Source of the DNA: CAYSND01 sp964642235
GTDB lineage: Bacteria > Bacteroidota > Bacteroidia > Bacteroidales > UBA932
Direction: 5' to 3'
Assembly: GCA_964642235.1 (NCBI GenBank)
Contig: CAZXOP010000024.1
Location: 1 to 20,732 of the forward strand
DNA length: 20,732 nucleotides
The position numbers and the translations under genes are program-made. The notes under the pieces were generated by a model, which was given only the letters and a program-made list of their open reading frames with translations, had not been told where the DNA came from and ran no database searches. Shown here piece after piece: positions 1-7,128 of this stretch; the first letter of the stretch is position 1, and each line of letters opens with the position of its first letter.

Positions 1-676
1 GAGCAGATGGCCCTTTGCGATTTCCACTCCCCATATTGGTACCACCCCCTTTTTTGGCACCTAAAATTATGAAAAGGAATATAAAAAGAAAGACTATGAG
101 TGCCCCTAAACCTGCCCCGCTCTCCCCGCCATACTCTTTATAAGAAATCTCTCCTTTAAGAATCGGCATTAACGCATCTATGGCAGACTCTATTCCGGCA
201 TAATAGTTATTCTCCTTAAAATGAGGAATCATCTCATTCTCCACTATCCTTCGGGCAGTAGCATCAGGGACTACCCCTTCAAGACCATAACCGACTGCAA
301 TAAAAGCTTCGCCACGAGAATCTTCAGTTTTTGGCTTAACAAGAATGACAATACCATTATTAAACTCCGCATTCCCTACTCCCCACTCCTCTCCTATTTT
401 GTAGGCAAACTCCGAGCGGTCATATCCACCCAAATCATTTACCGTTACCACCACTATCCTATTCGAGGTATTGGCAGCAAAAGATTCTAATCTCTCTTCG
501 AGGGTACTCCATTGGGAGGGGGTGAAAAGAGAGGCAAAGTCATTAACTGCATAAGGGACTTGAGGTTTGGGGGGAATCTGAGCAGATAGTCCTCCGGAAT
601 TGAGAAATATCCCGATAAGAAAGATCATCGGAAGCATCCACCTGCGTATAGTACTATTCTCCAAAAGAGATCTCAT
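1..676 (-). CDS. Secreted/membrane-anchored TPM-domain protein (YgcG-like), partial at left edge
   Basis: This reading frame stays open from an ATG at 676 to the window edge, so at least 225 residues are visible and the C-terminus is missing. The N-terminus reads as a signal peptide: two arginines (IRRW), a hydrophobic stretch (MIFLIGIFL) and a likely cleavage after LSA, before QIPPKP. A TPM domain follows (about residues 35-165), with the motifs PYAVNDFASLF, NRIVVVTV, GVGNAEFNNGIVILV and AVGYGLEGVVPDA. Then comes a membrane helix (GALIVFLFIFLFIIL) and the start of a Gly-rich tail (KKGGGTNMGSG). TPM proteins are membrane-associated; some are acid phosphatases or photosystem repair factors, but the bacterial role is unclear. 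An internal ATG at 637 would avoid the 23-bp overlap with the upstream gene but lacks positive charges before the hydrophobic core, so I prefer 676. It is the last visible gene of the lemA group. Confidence 0.85.
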   Translation of the reverse strand, partial: MRSLLENSTIRRWMLPMIFLIGIFLNSGGLSAQIPPKPQVPYAVNDFASLFTPSQWSTLEERLESFAANTSNRIVVVTVNDLGGYDRSEFAYKIGEEWGVGNAEFNNGIVILVKPKTEDSRGEAFIAVGYGLEGVVPDATARRIVENEMIPHFKENNYYAGIESAIDALMPILKGEISYKEYGGESGAGLGALIVFLFIFLFIILGAKKGGGTNMGSGNRKGPSA

Positions 677-1091
677 TGCTTAATTCATTTTTATCGTCAT
701 CGTGATAAGGAAAATAGGTTTTAAGGCTCTCTCCTACCGTAACCACCGCCTCACAAATCCCCTCTATAAACTCCCCACGTGCAAAAGAAGCTCCCATTTT
801 TATCTTTATTTCATCCCAAAAATTTTCGGGAACTAACTGATTAATACCGTTATCTCCTATTATTGCAAATTTAGAGGAGTTATAGGCAAGATAGATTAGA
901 ACGCCATTGCGCTGAACGGTTTTATAGAGCTTTAGTTTATTGAAAATAGTGACAGCCCTCTCGATAGGGTCCCCTTTCCATTTAGCCTCTATATGTACGC
1001 GAATCTCCCCGGAAGTGTTAAGCTCAGCCTTTTCAATGGCTGAAACTATCCTTTCACGGTTCTGTTTTGCCTGAAAAAATGACTGATTCAC
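654..1091 (-). CDS. Cytoplasmic TPM-domain protein
   Basis: A 145-residue protein with no signal peptide or membrane segment. It consists almost entirely of a TPM-fold domain: SGEIRVHIE, the helix RAVTIFNKLKLYKT, then NGVLIYLAYNSSKFAIIGDNGI, and a C-terminal helical part (GICEAVVTVGESLKTYFP) with an acidic tail. The start codon is GTG at 1091, 11 nt after the lemA stop; I see no better in-frame ATG upstream. A short TPM protein directly after lemA and before a secreted TPM protein is a recurring bacterial arrangement. The molecular function is not established, and membrane or envelope stress is the usual guess. The 3' end overlaps the next gene if that gene starts at 676. Confidence 0.87.
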   Translation of the reverse strand: MNQSFFQAKQNRERIVSAIEKAELNTSGEIRVHIEAKWKGDPIERAVTIFNKLKLYKTVQRNGVLIYLAYNSSKFAIIGDNGINQLVPENFWDEIKIKMGASFARGEFIEGICEAVVTVGESLKTYFPYHDDDKNELSNEISFGE

Positions 1092-1102
1092 CTCTTGCGA
1101 AA

Positions 1103-1693
1103 TTAAAACTTAACTTCAGGAGCAGTGTCAGCACCCTCTTTGGCTTCGAAATATGCCTTTTTCTCGAAACCAAACATATTGGCAATTATATTTTTAGGGA
1201 AAACTCTAACTGAAGTATTAAAGGTCTTTGCGGACTCATTAAACTTCTGTCTCTCCACGGTTATTCTATTTTCAGTCCCTTCTAACTGAGCCTGAAGGTC
1301 GAGGAAATTTTCATTTGCTTTTAAGTTAGGGTAGTTCTCCTGTAACATTAAGAGACGACCTAAAGCAGCACCAAGTTCACCCTGGGCCGCTTGGAATTTG
1401 GCCAATGATTCTGCATCGAGTTTTTCGGGATCTACTTTAATCTGTGTCGCATTTGCTCTCGCTTCCACTACCCCTTGAAGTGTGGAGGACTCATGCTCCG
1501 CATACCCTTTTACAGTTGCCACCAAATTAGGAATAAGGTCTGCCCTTCTTTGATATACGTTTTCTACCTGTGACCATGCTTTAGAGACTTGCTCTTCCTG
1601 TTTTACAAGTGAATTATATCCACCTATTGCCCAAAGTATCAGAATAGCAACTACTCCTATTGCTATTATCCATCCTAAATTTTTCTTTTTCAT
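1103..1693 (-). CDS. lemA: LemA family protein
   Basis: A 196-residue protein, normal for LemA. After a basic start (MKKKN) comes one membrane helix (about residues 8-25, GWIIAIGVVAILILWAI). Then follows the LemA helical bundle with its hallmark NSLVKQEEQVSKAWSQVE, YQRRADLIPNLVATVKGYA, a long charged helix, ENFLDLQAQLEGTENRI and the C-terminal FNTSVRVFPKNIIANMFGF. The topology is most likely a short N-terminal anchor with the bundle outside the cytoplasm. LemA is widespread, but its biochemical role is unknown; in Listeria a LemA-derived peptide is presented to mouse T cells. It is co-directional with the FISUMP lipoprotein upstream (14-nt gap) and the two TPM genes downstream, so the four genes are probably one transcript. 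Confidence 0.93.
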   Translation of the reverse strand: MKKKNLGWIIAIGVVAILILWAIGGYNSLVKQEEQVSKAWSQVENVYQRRADLIPNLVATVKGYAEHESSTLQGVVEARANATQIKVDPEKLDAESLAKFQAAQGELGAALGRLLMLQENYPNLKANENFLDLQAQLEGTENRITVERQKFNESAKTFNTSVRVFPKNIIANMFGFEKKAYFEAKEGADTAPEVKF

Positions 1694-1707
1694 ACTCTTA
1701 TATTTAA

Positions 1708-2715
1708 TTAAATTACTTTTTTAACACATCTTACAGAGACTCCAACTGTCTCTTTATCTGTAACATTTGGTGCAAAATATGACTGATTGTAATAAATATA
1801 CCTGTAACTTGCCTCTGAGGCACTCTTTTGGGTAGAAGACCACCACATACCATATTGGTAGAGGTTATTAAATCTCTTATAGTAGTCTTTGGAACTCCCT
1901 GTCGGAAGCGCATTCCAACCGAATTTATTCTCTTTTAAGTTATCGGGGCTATATGCCCACATCCTACGGTCATGAAAATATGCCTCAGTGGTTACTTTAC
2001 CCCCTAATCCGACCCACAAATTATCATAAGGAATGGCAACACCGCCATTTAACTCCTTACCGAGATTTTCCCAATCCTCTTTTGTGGGGACTGACCACCC
2101 AGCAGGACAGACTCCCTGTGGTCCTGCTCCAACTCCTGAAGCAGAAAATCCTCCCGTTGCATCTTTCCAGGAATATAGATGCCCGAAAAGGGAGCCTAGG
2201 GGCTCTTGATTAATATATGGAACACCTACCGGCTTATATCTGAGATTTTGAGTAAACCACCATAGCTGTCCTATTTTAGAGACATAGTACCAATTACCGT
2301 CCCTGACATCTTGAATCGAATCTTTCCTTTCAATACCTTTAACGGAGGCATTAAAAGCAGGGTCTATCGCAAAAATCGTCATTGACAATGTTCGAGTGTA
2401 ATACCCTGTAAACATGGCTCCGGCAGTAATTGAGTAATTTCCTGCCTTAGAAGGGACCTTAAAAGCAAATTCCTGCCCCCAAACTGTATCTTTAGCTATT
2501 AATGTATCTGCTTTCCAAAAATATTTAGGGTTTTCAGGAAGGGTTATACCGGAAACTGTAAGTTTATGCTCAGTGCCAACCATAACATACTCGGGCATAT
2601 CATATTTGATACCACCTCCCATAGTAAGTTTAGTCTCCTCCTTCTTCTTGCATGAAAACAAGAAAACAGACGAGATTATAATAGATAATATAATAAATAA
2701 AACGGGTCGCCTCAT
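1708..2715 (-). CDS. Surface lipoprotein with FISUMP domain
   Basis: The chosen start (MRRPVL) gives a 335-residue lipoprotein: basic n-region, hydrophobic core and lipobox LFSC with Cys22. The residues after it, K-K-K-E-E, fit the Bacteroidota lipoprotein export signal (K followed by two acidic residues), so surface exposure is likely. Residues about 30-125 look like an Ig/PKD-type beta domain. The rest is a FISUMP (Fibrobacter succinogenes major paralogous) domain: DGNWYYVSKIGQLWW, WFTQNLRY, YSWKDATGG, GVCPAGWSVPTKEDWE, FGWNALPTG, MWWSSTQ and the terminal VSVRCVKK. This is a C-type-lectin-like fold of unknown ligand. An in-frame start 21 nt upstream (2736) overlaps the probable -7 box and would put extra residues before the signal peptide, so I reject it. 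It may share a transcript with lemA. Confidence 0.88.
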   Translation of the reverse strand: MRRPVLFIILSIIISSVFLFSCKKKEETKLTMGGGIKYDMPEYVMVGTEHKLTVSGITLPENPKYFWKADTLIAKDTVWGQEFAFKVPSKAGNYSITAGAMFTGYYTRTLSMTIFAIDPAFNASVKGIERKDSIQDVRDGNWYYVSKIGQLWWFTQNLRYKPVGVPYINQEPLGSLFGHLYSWKDATGGFSASGVGAGPQGVCPAGWSVPTKEDWENLGKELNGGVAIPYDNLWVGLGGKVTTEAYFHDRRMWAYSPDNLKENKFGWNALPTGSSKDYYKRFNNLYQYGMWWSSTQKSASEASYRYIYYNQSYFAPNVTDKETVGVSVRCVKKVI

Positions 2716-2735
2716 ATAATGAAAATTATGAACCA

Positions 2736-2743
2736 CAAATGTA
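2736..2743 (-). promoter_or_regulatory. Candidate -7 box for the FISUMP-lemA-TPM unit
   Basis: On the minus strand the sequence TACATTTG exactly matches the Bacteroidota sigma-ABfr -7 consensus TAnnTTTG and ends 21 nt before the ATG at 2715. I see no clean -33 TTTG, only a TTTTAG about 19 nt upstream of it. Promoter assignment is by motif only. Confidence 0.5.
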
Positions 2744-2786
2744 ACTATTTTTTATAATTTTACTAAAACCGTGCCACTTATTTACT

Positions 2787-2794
2787 TAATTTTG
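2787..2794 (+). promoter_or_regulatory. Candidate -7 box for the apbE-amidohydrolase unit
   Basis: TAATTTTG matches TAnnTTTG exactly and ends 18 nt before the ATG at 2813. It lies inside the N-terminal extension that would be translated from the upstream GTG at 2771, which argues against that start. No clear -33 element is visible. It is divergent from the box at 2736-2743, with 43 bp between the two. Confidence 0.5.
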
Positions 2795-2812
2795 CAGCAT
2801 TACGAGAACATT

Positions 2813-3835
2813 ATGAAAAAAGGGTTATTAATATTGTTTTTTGCAGTGCTTATTTGCGGGTGCTCCCCATCTAAGCAGTATCGCACTATAGATGGCTATG
2901 CACAAGGGGGTACATTCCATATATCTTACTCTCCCATAGGAGATTCGGGCAAAGTAATAACAACCCCCGAAGAGGAGATAAAAGCGTGTGTGGAGAAGAG
3001 ACTCGTGGAAATAGACAATTCCCTTTCGGGTTATAACAAAGTCTCCCTGCTTTCAAAAGTCAATAACAATGAGGAGTATTCTCTCGATTCACTCTTTACA
3101 GAACTCTTTGCGGTCTCCAAAAAGATATACTTGGAGAGTGACGGACTTTTTGACATTACAGGTGCCCCTCTGTTCGATATTTGGGGGTTTGGTTTCAGCA
3201 ATAAAGAGACAATATCTCAGCATAAAATAGATTCAATTCTGAGCTTCGTGGGGATGGATAAGGTGGAAATTAAGGAGGGGAGAGTGGTAAAACAAGATCC
3301 TCGCATGAAACTAAATTTCAATGCAATAGCCCAAGGGTACTCTTGCGATGTAGTGGCACGTGAGCTGGAAAAATTCGGAATCACAGATTATTTGGTGGAG
3401 GTGGGGATGGAGATCCTCTGCAAAGGTTTGAACCCTAAGGGGAGACTCTGGAACATCGGTATAGATGCCCCGAAAGATGGAAACATGGAGGCAGGTAAAT
3501 CTATTCAAGACGTTCTTATGATTACCGATGTGGGTATCGTAACATCGGGCAACTACAGAAAATTCTACGTCGAAAACGGGAAAAAATACTCTCATACCAT
3601 TAACCCTAAAACAGGGTATCCCGTGGAGCATAATCTACTTAGTGCCACCATTATCGCCACTAATGCGACAATAGCCGATGGTTATGCCACTTATTGCATG
3701 GTCTTAGGCGTAGAAGCCTCCATTGAATTTTTAGAATCTCGCCCCGACCTTGAAGGGTATTTAGTCTATGGCGATCAAAGTGATATGAAAGTCTATTTCA
3801 CCAAAGGACTTCAAGATAAAATTCGTAAAAAATAA
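2813..3835 (+). CDS. apbE: FAD:protein FMN transferase, ApbE lipoprotein
   Basis: ApbE cleaves FAD and attaches FMN to a Ser/Thr of target flavoproteins (for example Rnf/Nqr subunits or FMN-binding-domain proteins) on the outer face of the inner membrane. This 340-residue protein has a lipoprotein signal with Cys17 (LICGC) and no acidic export signal after it, which suggests a periplasm-facing anchor. Family motifs appear in order: GGTFHISY, DNSLSGYNKVSLLSKVN, GLFDITGAPLFDIWGFG, LNFNAIAQGYSCDVVA, YLVEVGMEILCKG, WNIGIDAPK, TSGNYRKFY, YSHTINPKTGYPVEH and ADGYAT. I chose the ATG at 2813 over a GTG at 2771 because it starts the signal peptide and follows the -7 box. The amidohydrolase gene starts 5 nt after the stop. 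The target flavoprotein is not in the window. Confidence 0.94.
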   Translation: MKKGLLILFFAVLICGCSPSKQYRTIDGYAQGGTFHISYSPIGDSGKVITTPEEEIKACVEKRLVEIDNSLSGYNKVSLLSKVNNNEEYSLDSLFTELFAVSKKIYLESDGLFDITGAPLFDIWGFGFSNKETISQHKIDSILSFVGMDKVEIKEGRVVKQDPRMKLNFNAIAQGYSCDVVARELEKFGITDYLVEVGMEILCKGLNPKGRLWNIGIDAPKDGNMEAGKSIQDVLMITDVGIVTSGNYRKFYVENGKKYSHTINPKTGYPVEHNLLSATIIATNATIADGYATYCMVLGVEASIEFLESRPDLEGYLVYGDQSDMKVYFTKGLQDKIRKK

Positions 3836-3840
3836 CAGCT

Positions 3841-5517
3841 ATGTCAAAAAATATCTCACGCCGAAGTTTCTTAAAAGTAACAGCTTTAACCAGTGCCGCA
3901 TTTGGATTTGGATTTCACGACAGCCGTAAACTCGGAATAGGTGTTAATCAACCCTTTGACACAATTATAAAAAACGGAGTTATCTATACAGGTGATGGAA
4001 AAGCCCCAATTAAAGGGGATATTGCCATTAAAAATGGTAAAATAGCTGCCATCGGTAATCTTGGCAGTAGTGCCGACCATATAATAGATGCCAAAGGAGA
4101 TGCTGTCTCCCCCGGTTTTATAGACATACATACCCACACAGATACCAAACTGCTTCAATGCCCAAGAGGAGATAGCAGAATATTTCAAGGGGTTACCACT
4201 GATGTCGGTGGAAACTGTGGCTACTCCCCATTCCCCTTCTCAGATGCCTATTTTGCGAAAAAGCGTGGGACACTTCGCGAAGGTTACCCTTTTTGGCAAG
4301 ATATAGATGGGTTCTATGATGCTTTACGCAAAAACAAAATGGGTATAAATTATGGTTCCCTCTCCGGTCAAGGGGATATCCGCTCTTCAGTCGTTGGGGA
4401 CAATAATGTTCCTGCCACCAAAAAGCAGATGGAGAAGATGAAGAGTGTCTTGGAGCGGGAGATGGAGATGGGTTCCCTTGGACTCTCCTGTGGTCTTGAA
4501 TATGCCCCCGGCTCCTATGCCTCCGATGATGAGATAGTGGAACTCTGCAAGGTCGTGGCTAAACATGACGGATTCTTCGCCATCCACATGAGAAATGAGG
4601 ATGATGAGGTGGAAAAAGCTGTCTCCGAAGCAATCACTATCGCCAAGAAATCGGGAGTCAGACTCCAAATATCCCACCTGAAAGCACAGAATGCAAATAA
4701 TTGGCATAAAGGAGAAGCCCTCTTGAAACTCATTGAGAGAGGGAAGTCAGACGGAGTTAACATCGGATTTGACCGCTACCCATATATTGCATTCTCTACA
4801 GGTCTAACCTCTTTTATACCACTTAATGACCGTCAAGGCTCTAACAAGGAGATACTTGCCCGTCTGAAAAATGATGCCAAGGCAGAAAAAATAGGAGAAT
4901 ATGCAGTATCGAGAATAAACCGCCTCGGAGGTCCGCAAAATGTTGTACTCACCTCTCTAAAACTCCCCGATAACCAGACATTCAATGGGAGAAGTGTGGC
5001 AGAGTGCTGCGAGATTACCAAAAAAGAGCCGTGGCAGTTTATAAGGGAACTCCTTATCGAAGAACAATTAGGTCCTGATATGATAGGCTTCGCAATGACT
5101 GAGAACAATGTTAAACTCTTCCTATCGCACCCTCTCGGAATGCCTGCCTCCGATGGAAGCGTCTATTCTCCGGAAGGGGTACTCGGAAAAGGGATGCCCC
5201 ACCCCCGCTCTTATGGAACTTTCCCCCGATTCTTAGGAAAATACTGCCGAGAAGAAAAAATCATGGATTTAGCCACAGCCATCCATAAATGTACTGCCCT
5301 CCCTGCCTCCCGTATAGGGCTTAAAGAGAGGGGACTGCTAATTCCAAACTACGCCGCCGACATCGTAATATTTAACCCCGACACCATTATCGATAGAGCC
5401 ACTTTTGCCGAACCACACCAATTCCCCGATGGAATAAAATATGTTATCGTAAATGGCGAAATTGCCGTCAAAGAGGGAAAACACACCGGCAAACTCGCCG
5501 GAGAGATTATCTCGTAA
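3841..5517 (+). CDS. Tat-exported N-acyl-D-amino-acid deacylase-type amidohydrolase
   Basis: A 558-residue member of the D-aminoacylase branch of the amidohydrolase superfamily, which releases D-amino acids from N-acyl-D-amino acids. The N-terminus carries a twin-arginine signal (SRRSFLK at residues 6-12 plus a hydrophobic stretch), implying folded export to the periplasm. Metal-site residues line up with the Alcaligenes enzyme: H97 and H99 (DIHTHTD), C126 (GGNCG), H249 (AIHMRNE), H279 (ISHLKA) and D438 (PASDGS). The spacing between them (29, about 152 and 30 residues) matches the family. DRYPY and the C-terminal ADIVIFNPDTI are also typical. It is co-transcribed with apbE by position. Its 3' end overlaps the convergent fumarase gene by 11 bp. 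The true substrate could be another acyl- or dipeptide-like compound; a peptidoglycan-derived D-amino acid is one guess. Confidence 0.88.
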   Translation: MSKNISRRSFLKVTALTSAAFGFGFHDSRKLGIGVNQPFDTIIKNGVIYTGDGKAPIKGDIAIKNGKIAAIGNLGSSADHIIDAKGDAVSPGFIDIHTHTDTKLLQCPRGDSRIFQGVTTDVGGNCGYSPFPFSDAYFAKKRGTLREGYPFWQDIDGFYDALRKNKMGINYGSLSGQGDIRSSVVGDNNVPATKKQMEKMKSVLEREMEMGSLGLSCGLEYAPGSYASDDEIVELCKVVAKHDGFFAIHMRNEDDEVEKAVSEAITIAKKSGVRLQISHLKAQNANNWHKGEALLKLIERGKSDGVNIGFDRYPYIAFSTGLTSFIPLNDRQGSNKEILARLKNDAKAEKIGEYAVSRINRLGGPQNVVLTSLKLPDNQTFNGRSVAECCEITKKEPWQFIRELLIEEQLGPDMIGFAMTENNVKLFLSHPLGMPASDGSVYSPEGVLGKGMPHPRSYGTFPRFLGKYCREEKIMDLATAIHKCTALPASRIGLKERGLLIPNYAADIVIFNPDTIIDRATFAEPHQFPDGIKYVIVNGEIAVKEGKHTGKLAGEIIS

Positions 5518-7120
5518 CAAAAAAATCATTCCCTTTGTCATCCACTAAGATAAAGGCGGGGAAATCGACTACTTCTATTTTCCAGATGGCTTCCATGCCG
5601 AGTTCGGGGTATTCAAGCACCTCGACTTTCTTGATATTGTCTTGGGCTAAGATGGCAGCGGGTCCTCCGATACTTCCGAGATAGAAACCGCCATGCTTTT
5701 TACATGCATCGGTAACTTGCTGACTACGATTTCCTTTGGCTATCATAATCATACTCCCGCCATTCTCTTGGAAGAGATCGACATAACTATCCATTCTTCC
5801 GGCAGTGGTGGGTCCGAAACTCCCCGAGGGCATCCCCGCCGGAGTCTTTGCAGGACCTGCATAGTAGATAGGGTGCTCTTTCATATATTGAGGTAGCCCC
5901 TCTCCTCTATCAATCCGCTCCTTAAGCTTTGCATGTGCAATATCCCTCCCTACGACAATAGTTCCGCTTAGGAGCAGGAAGGTGGAGACCGGATATTTAG
6001 AGAGCTCCCCAAGCACCTCTTTCATCGGGCGGTTAAGGTCAATTTTCACCCCTCCGGAGTGTGCTGCAGAGCCTTTTCTTAGCTCCTCGGGGACTAACCT
6101 GATGGGGTTAGAATCGAGCGTCTCAAGCCAAATTCCCTCCTTATTGATCTTCCCTTTTACATTGCGGTCGGCACTACAAGAGACCCCCATACCCACAGGA
6201 CAAGAGGCTCCATGGCGCGGAAGCCTGATTACACGAATATCATGTGCATAGTATTTTCCTCCGAACTGCGCCCCAAGACCAATGTTTTGCGCTGCAATAA
6301 GTAGTTTCTGCTCTAACTCAATATCTCTGAATGCACGCCCCGAATCACTCCCTGTGGTGGGGAGAGAGTCGTAATACTTAGCAGAGGCGAGCTTTACAGT
6401 TTTGAGGTTGGCTTCGGCAGAAGTTCCTCCAATGACAAAAGCAATATGATACGGGGGACAGGCAGCAGTTCCAAGAGTTTTCATCTTCTCGATAAGGAAC
6501 TTTTCAAGTGTAACGGGATTTAAGAGAGCCTTGGTCTCTTGAAAAAGGTAAGTTTTATTGGCAGAACCGCCCCCTTTGGCTATAAAGAGGAATTTATACT
6601 CATCCCCTCTTGTGGCATAAATATCGACCTGAGCCGGAAGGTTATTACAAGAGTTTTTCTCATTATACATATCGAGGGCAATGGTCTGAGAATAACGGAG
6701 ATTATCGGTGGTATAAGTATCGAACACTCCATGCTGAAGAGACTCTTCGTCATCTCCATCACTCCAAACCTTATCCCCTTTTTTGGCAACAATAATTGCT
6801 GTTCCGGTATCCTGGCAGAAAGGGAGCATCCCCTTAACCGAGACATCGGCATTAAGAAGCATGGTTAGAGCCACAGCTCGGTCATTTTTGCTCGCCTCGG
6901 GGTCATCTAATATCTTAGCGACCATCTCATTATGCTCAGGACGAAGCATAAAAGAGACATCATGGAAAGCCTGCCTCGAAAGGAGCCTCAGCCCCTCCTG
7001 CTCCACTTTCAATATCTCTTTACCGTTAAACATCTCAGTTGAGACAAATTCCTTAGTTAAAAGGTGATAATTGGTCGTATCTTTTCCCATTTGGAAAAGT
7101 TCTTCGTACTTAAATCTCAT
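5507..7120 (-). CDS. fum: Class I fumarate hydratase (Fe-S dependent)
   Basis: This enzyme interconverts fumarate and malate using an oxygen-sensitive [4Fe-4S] cluster, in the TCA cycle or in the reductive succinate-forming branch of anaerobes. At 537 residues it is the fused alpha-beta form, close to E. coli FumA/FumB (548). The N-terminal alignment (FKYEELFQMGKDTTNYHLLTKE) supports the start at 7120. The three cluster cysteines are C102 (LPFCQDTG), C221 (AACPPYH) and C315 (GVSCSADRN), each offset by three from FumA C105/C224/C318. The C-terminal beta domain contains YAGPAKTPAGMPSGSFGPTT and GRMDSYVDLF. It begins 8 nt after prfB and is probably the last gene of the rlmN transcript. The stop lies inside the 3' end of the convergent amidohydrolase gene. 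Confidence 0.95.
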   Translation of the reverse strand: MRFKYEELFQMGKDTTNYHLLTKEFVSTEMFNGKEILKVEQEGLRLLSRQAFHDVSFMLRPEHNEMVAKILDDPEASKNDRAVALTMLLNADVSVKGMLPFCQDTGTAIIVAKKGDKVWSDGDDEESLQHGVFDTYTTDNLRYSQTIALDMYNEKNSCNNLPAQVDIYATRGDEYKFLFIAKGGGSANKTYLFQETKALLNPVTLEKFLIEKMKTLGTAACPPYHIAFVIGGTSAEANLKTVKLASAKYYDSLPTTGSDSGRAFRDIELEQKLLIAAQNIGLGAQFGGKYYAHDIRVIRLPRHGASCPVGMGVSCSADRNVKGKINKEGIWLETLDSNPIRLVPEELRKGSAAHSGGVKIDLNRPMKEVLGELSKYPVSTFLLLSGTIVVGRDIAHAKLKERIDRGEGLPQYMKEHPIYYAGPAKTPAGMPSGSFGPTTAGRMDSYVDLFQENGGSMIMIAKGNRSQQVTDACKKHGGFYLGSIGGPAAILAQDNIKKVEVLEYPELGMEAIWKIEVVDFPAFILVDDKGNDFFVTR

Positions 7121-7128
7121 ATTTCACT

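Noticed and set aside
221..490. Plus-strand 89-codon open frame
   Set aside because: It is opposite the TPM-domain gene, which has a coherent signal peptide, domain and membrane helix on the minus strand.
2716..2736. Upstream start for the FISUMP lipoprotein (MVHNFHYMRR)
   Set aside because: It overlaps the candidate -7 box and places extra residues before a normal lipoprotein signal that begins at 2715.
2771..2812. GTG start for apbE at 2771
   Set aside because: The added residues precede the signal peptide and span the -7 box at 2787-2794.
3886..5108. Several minus-strand open frames of 80-106 codons inside the amidohydrolase gene
   Set aside because: They are antisense to a gene with complete catalytic motifs and encode no recognisable protein.
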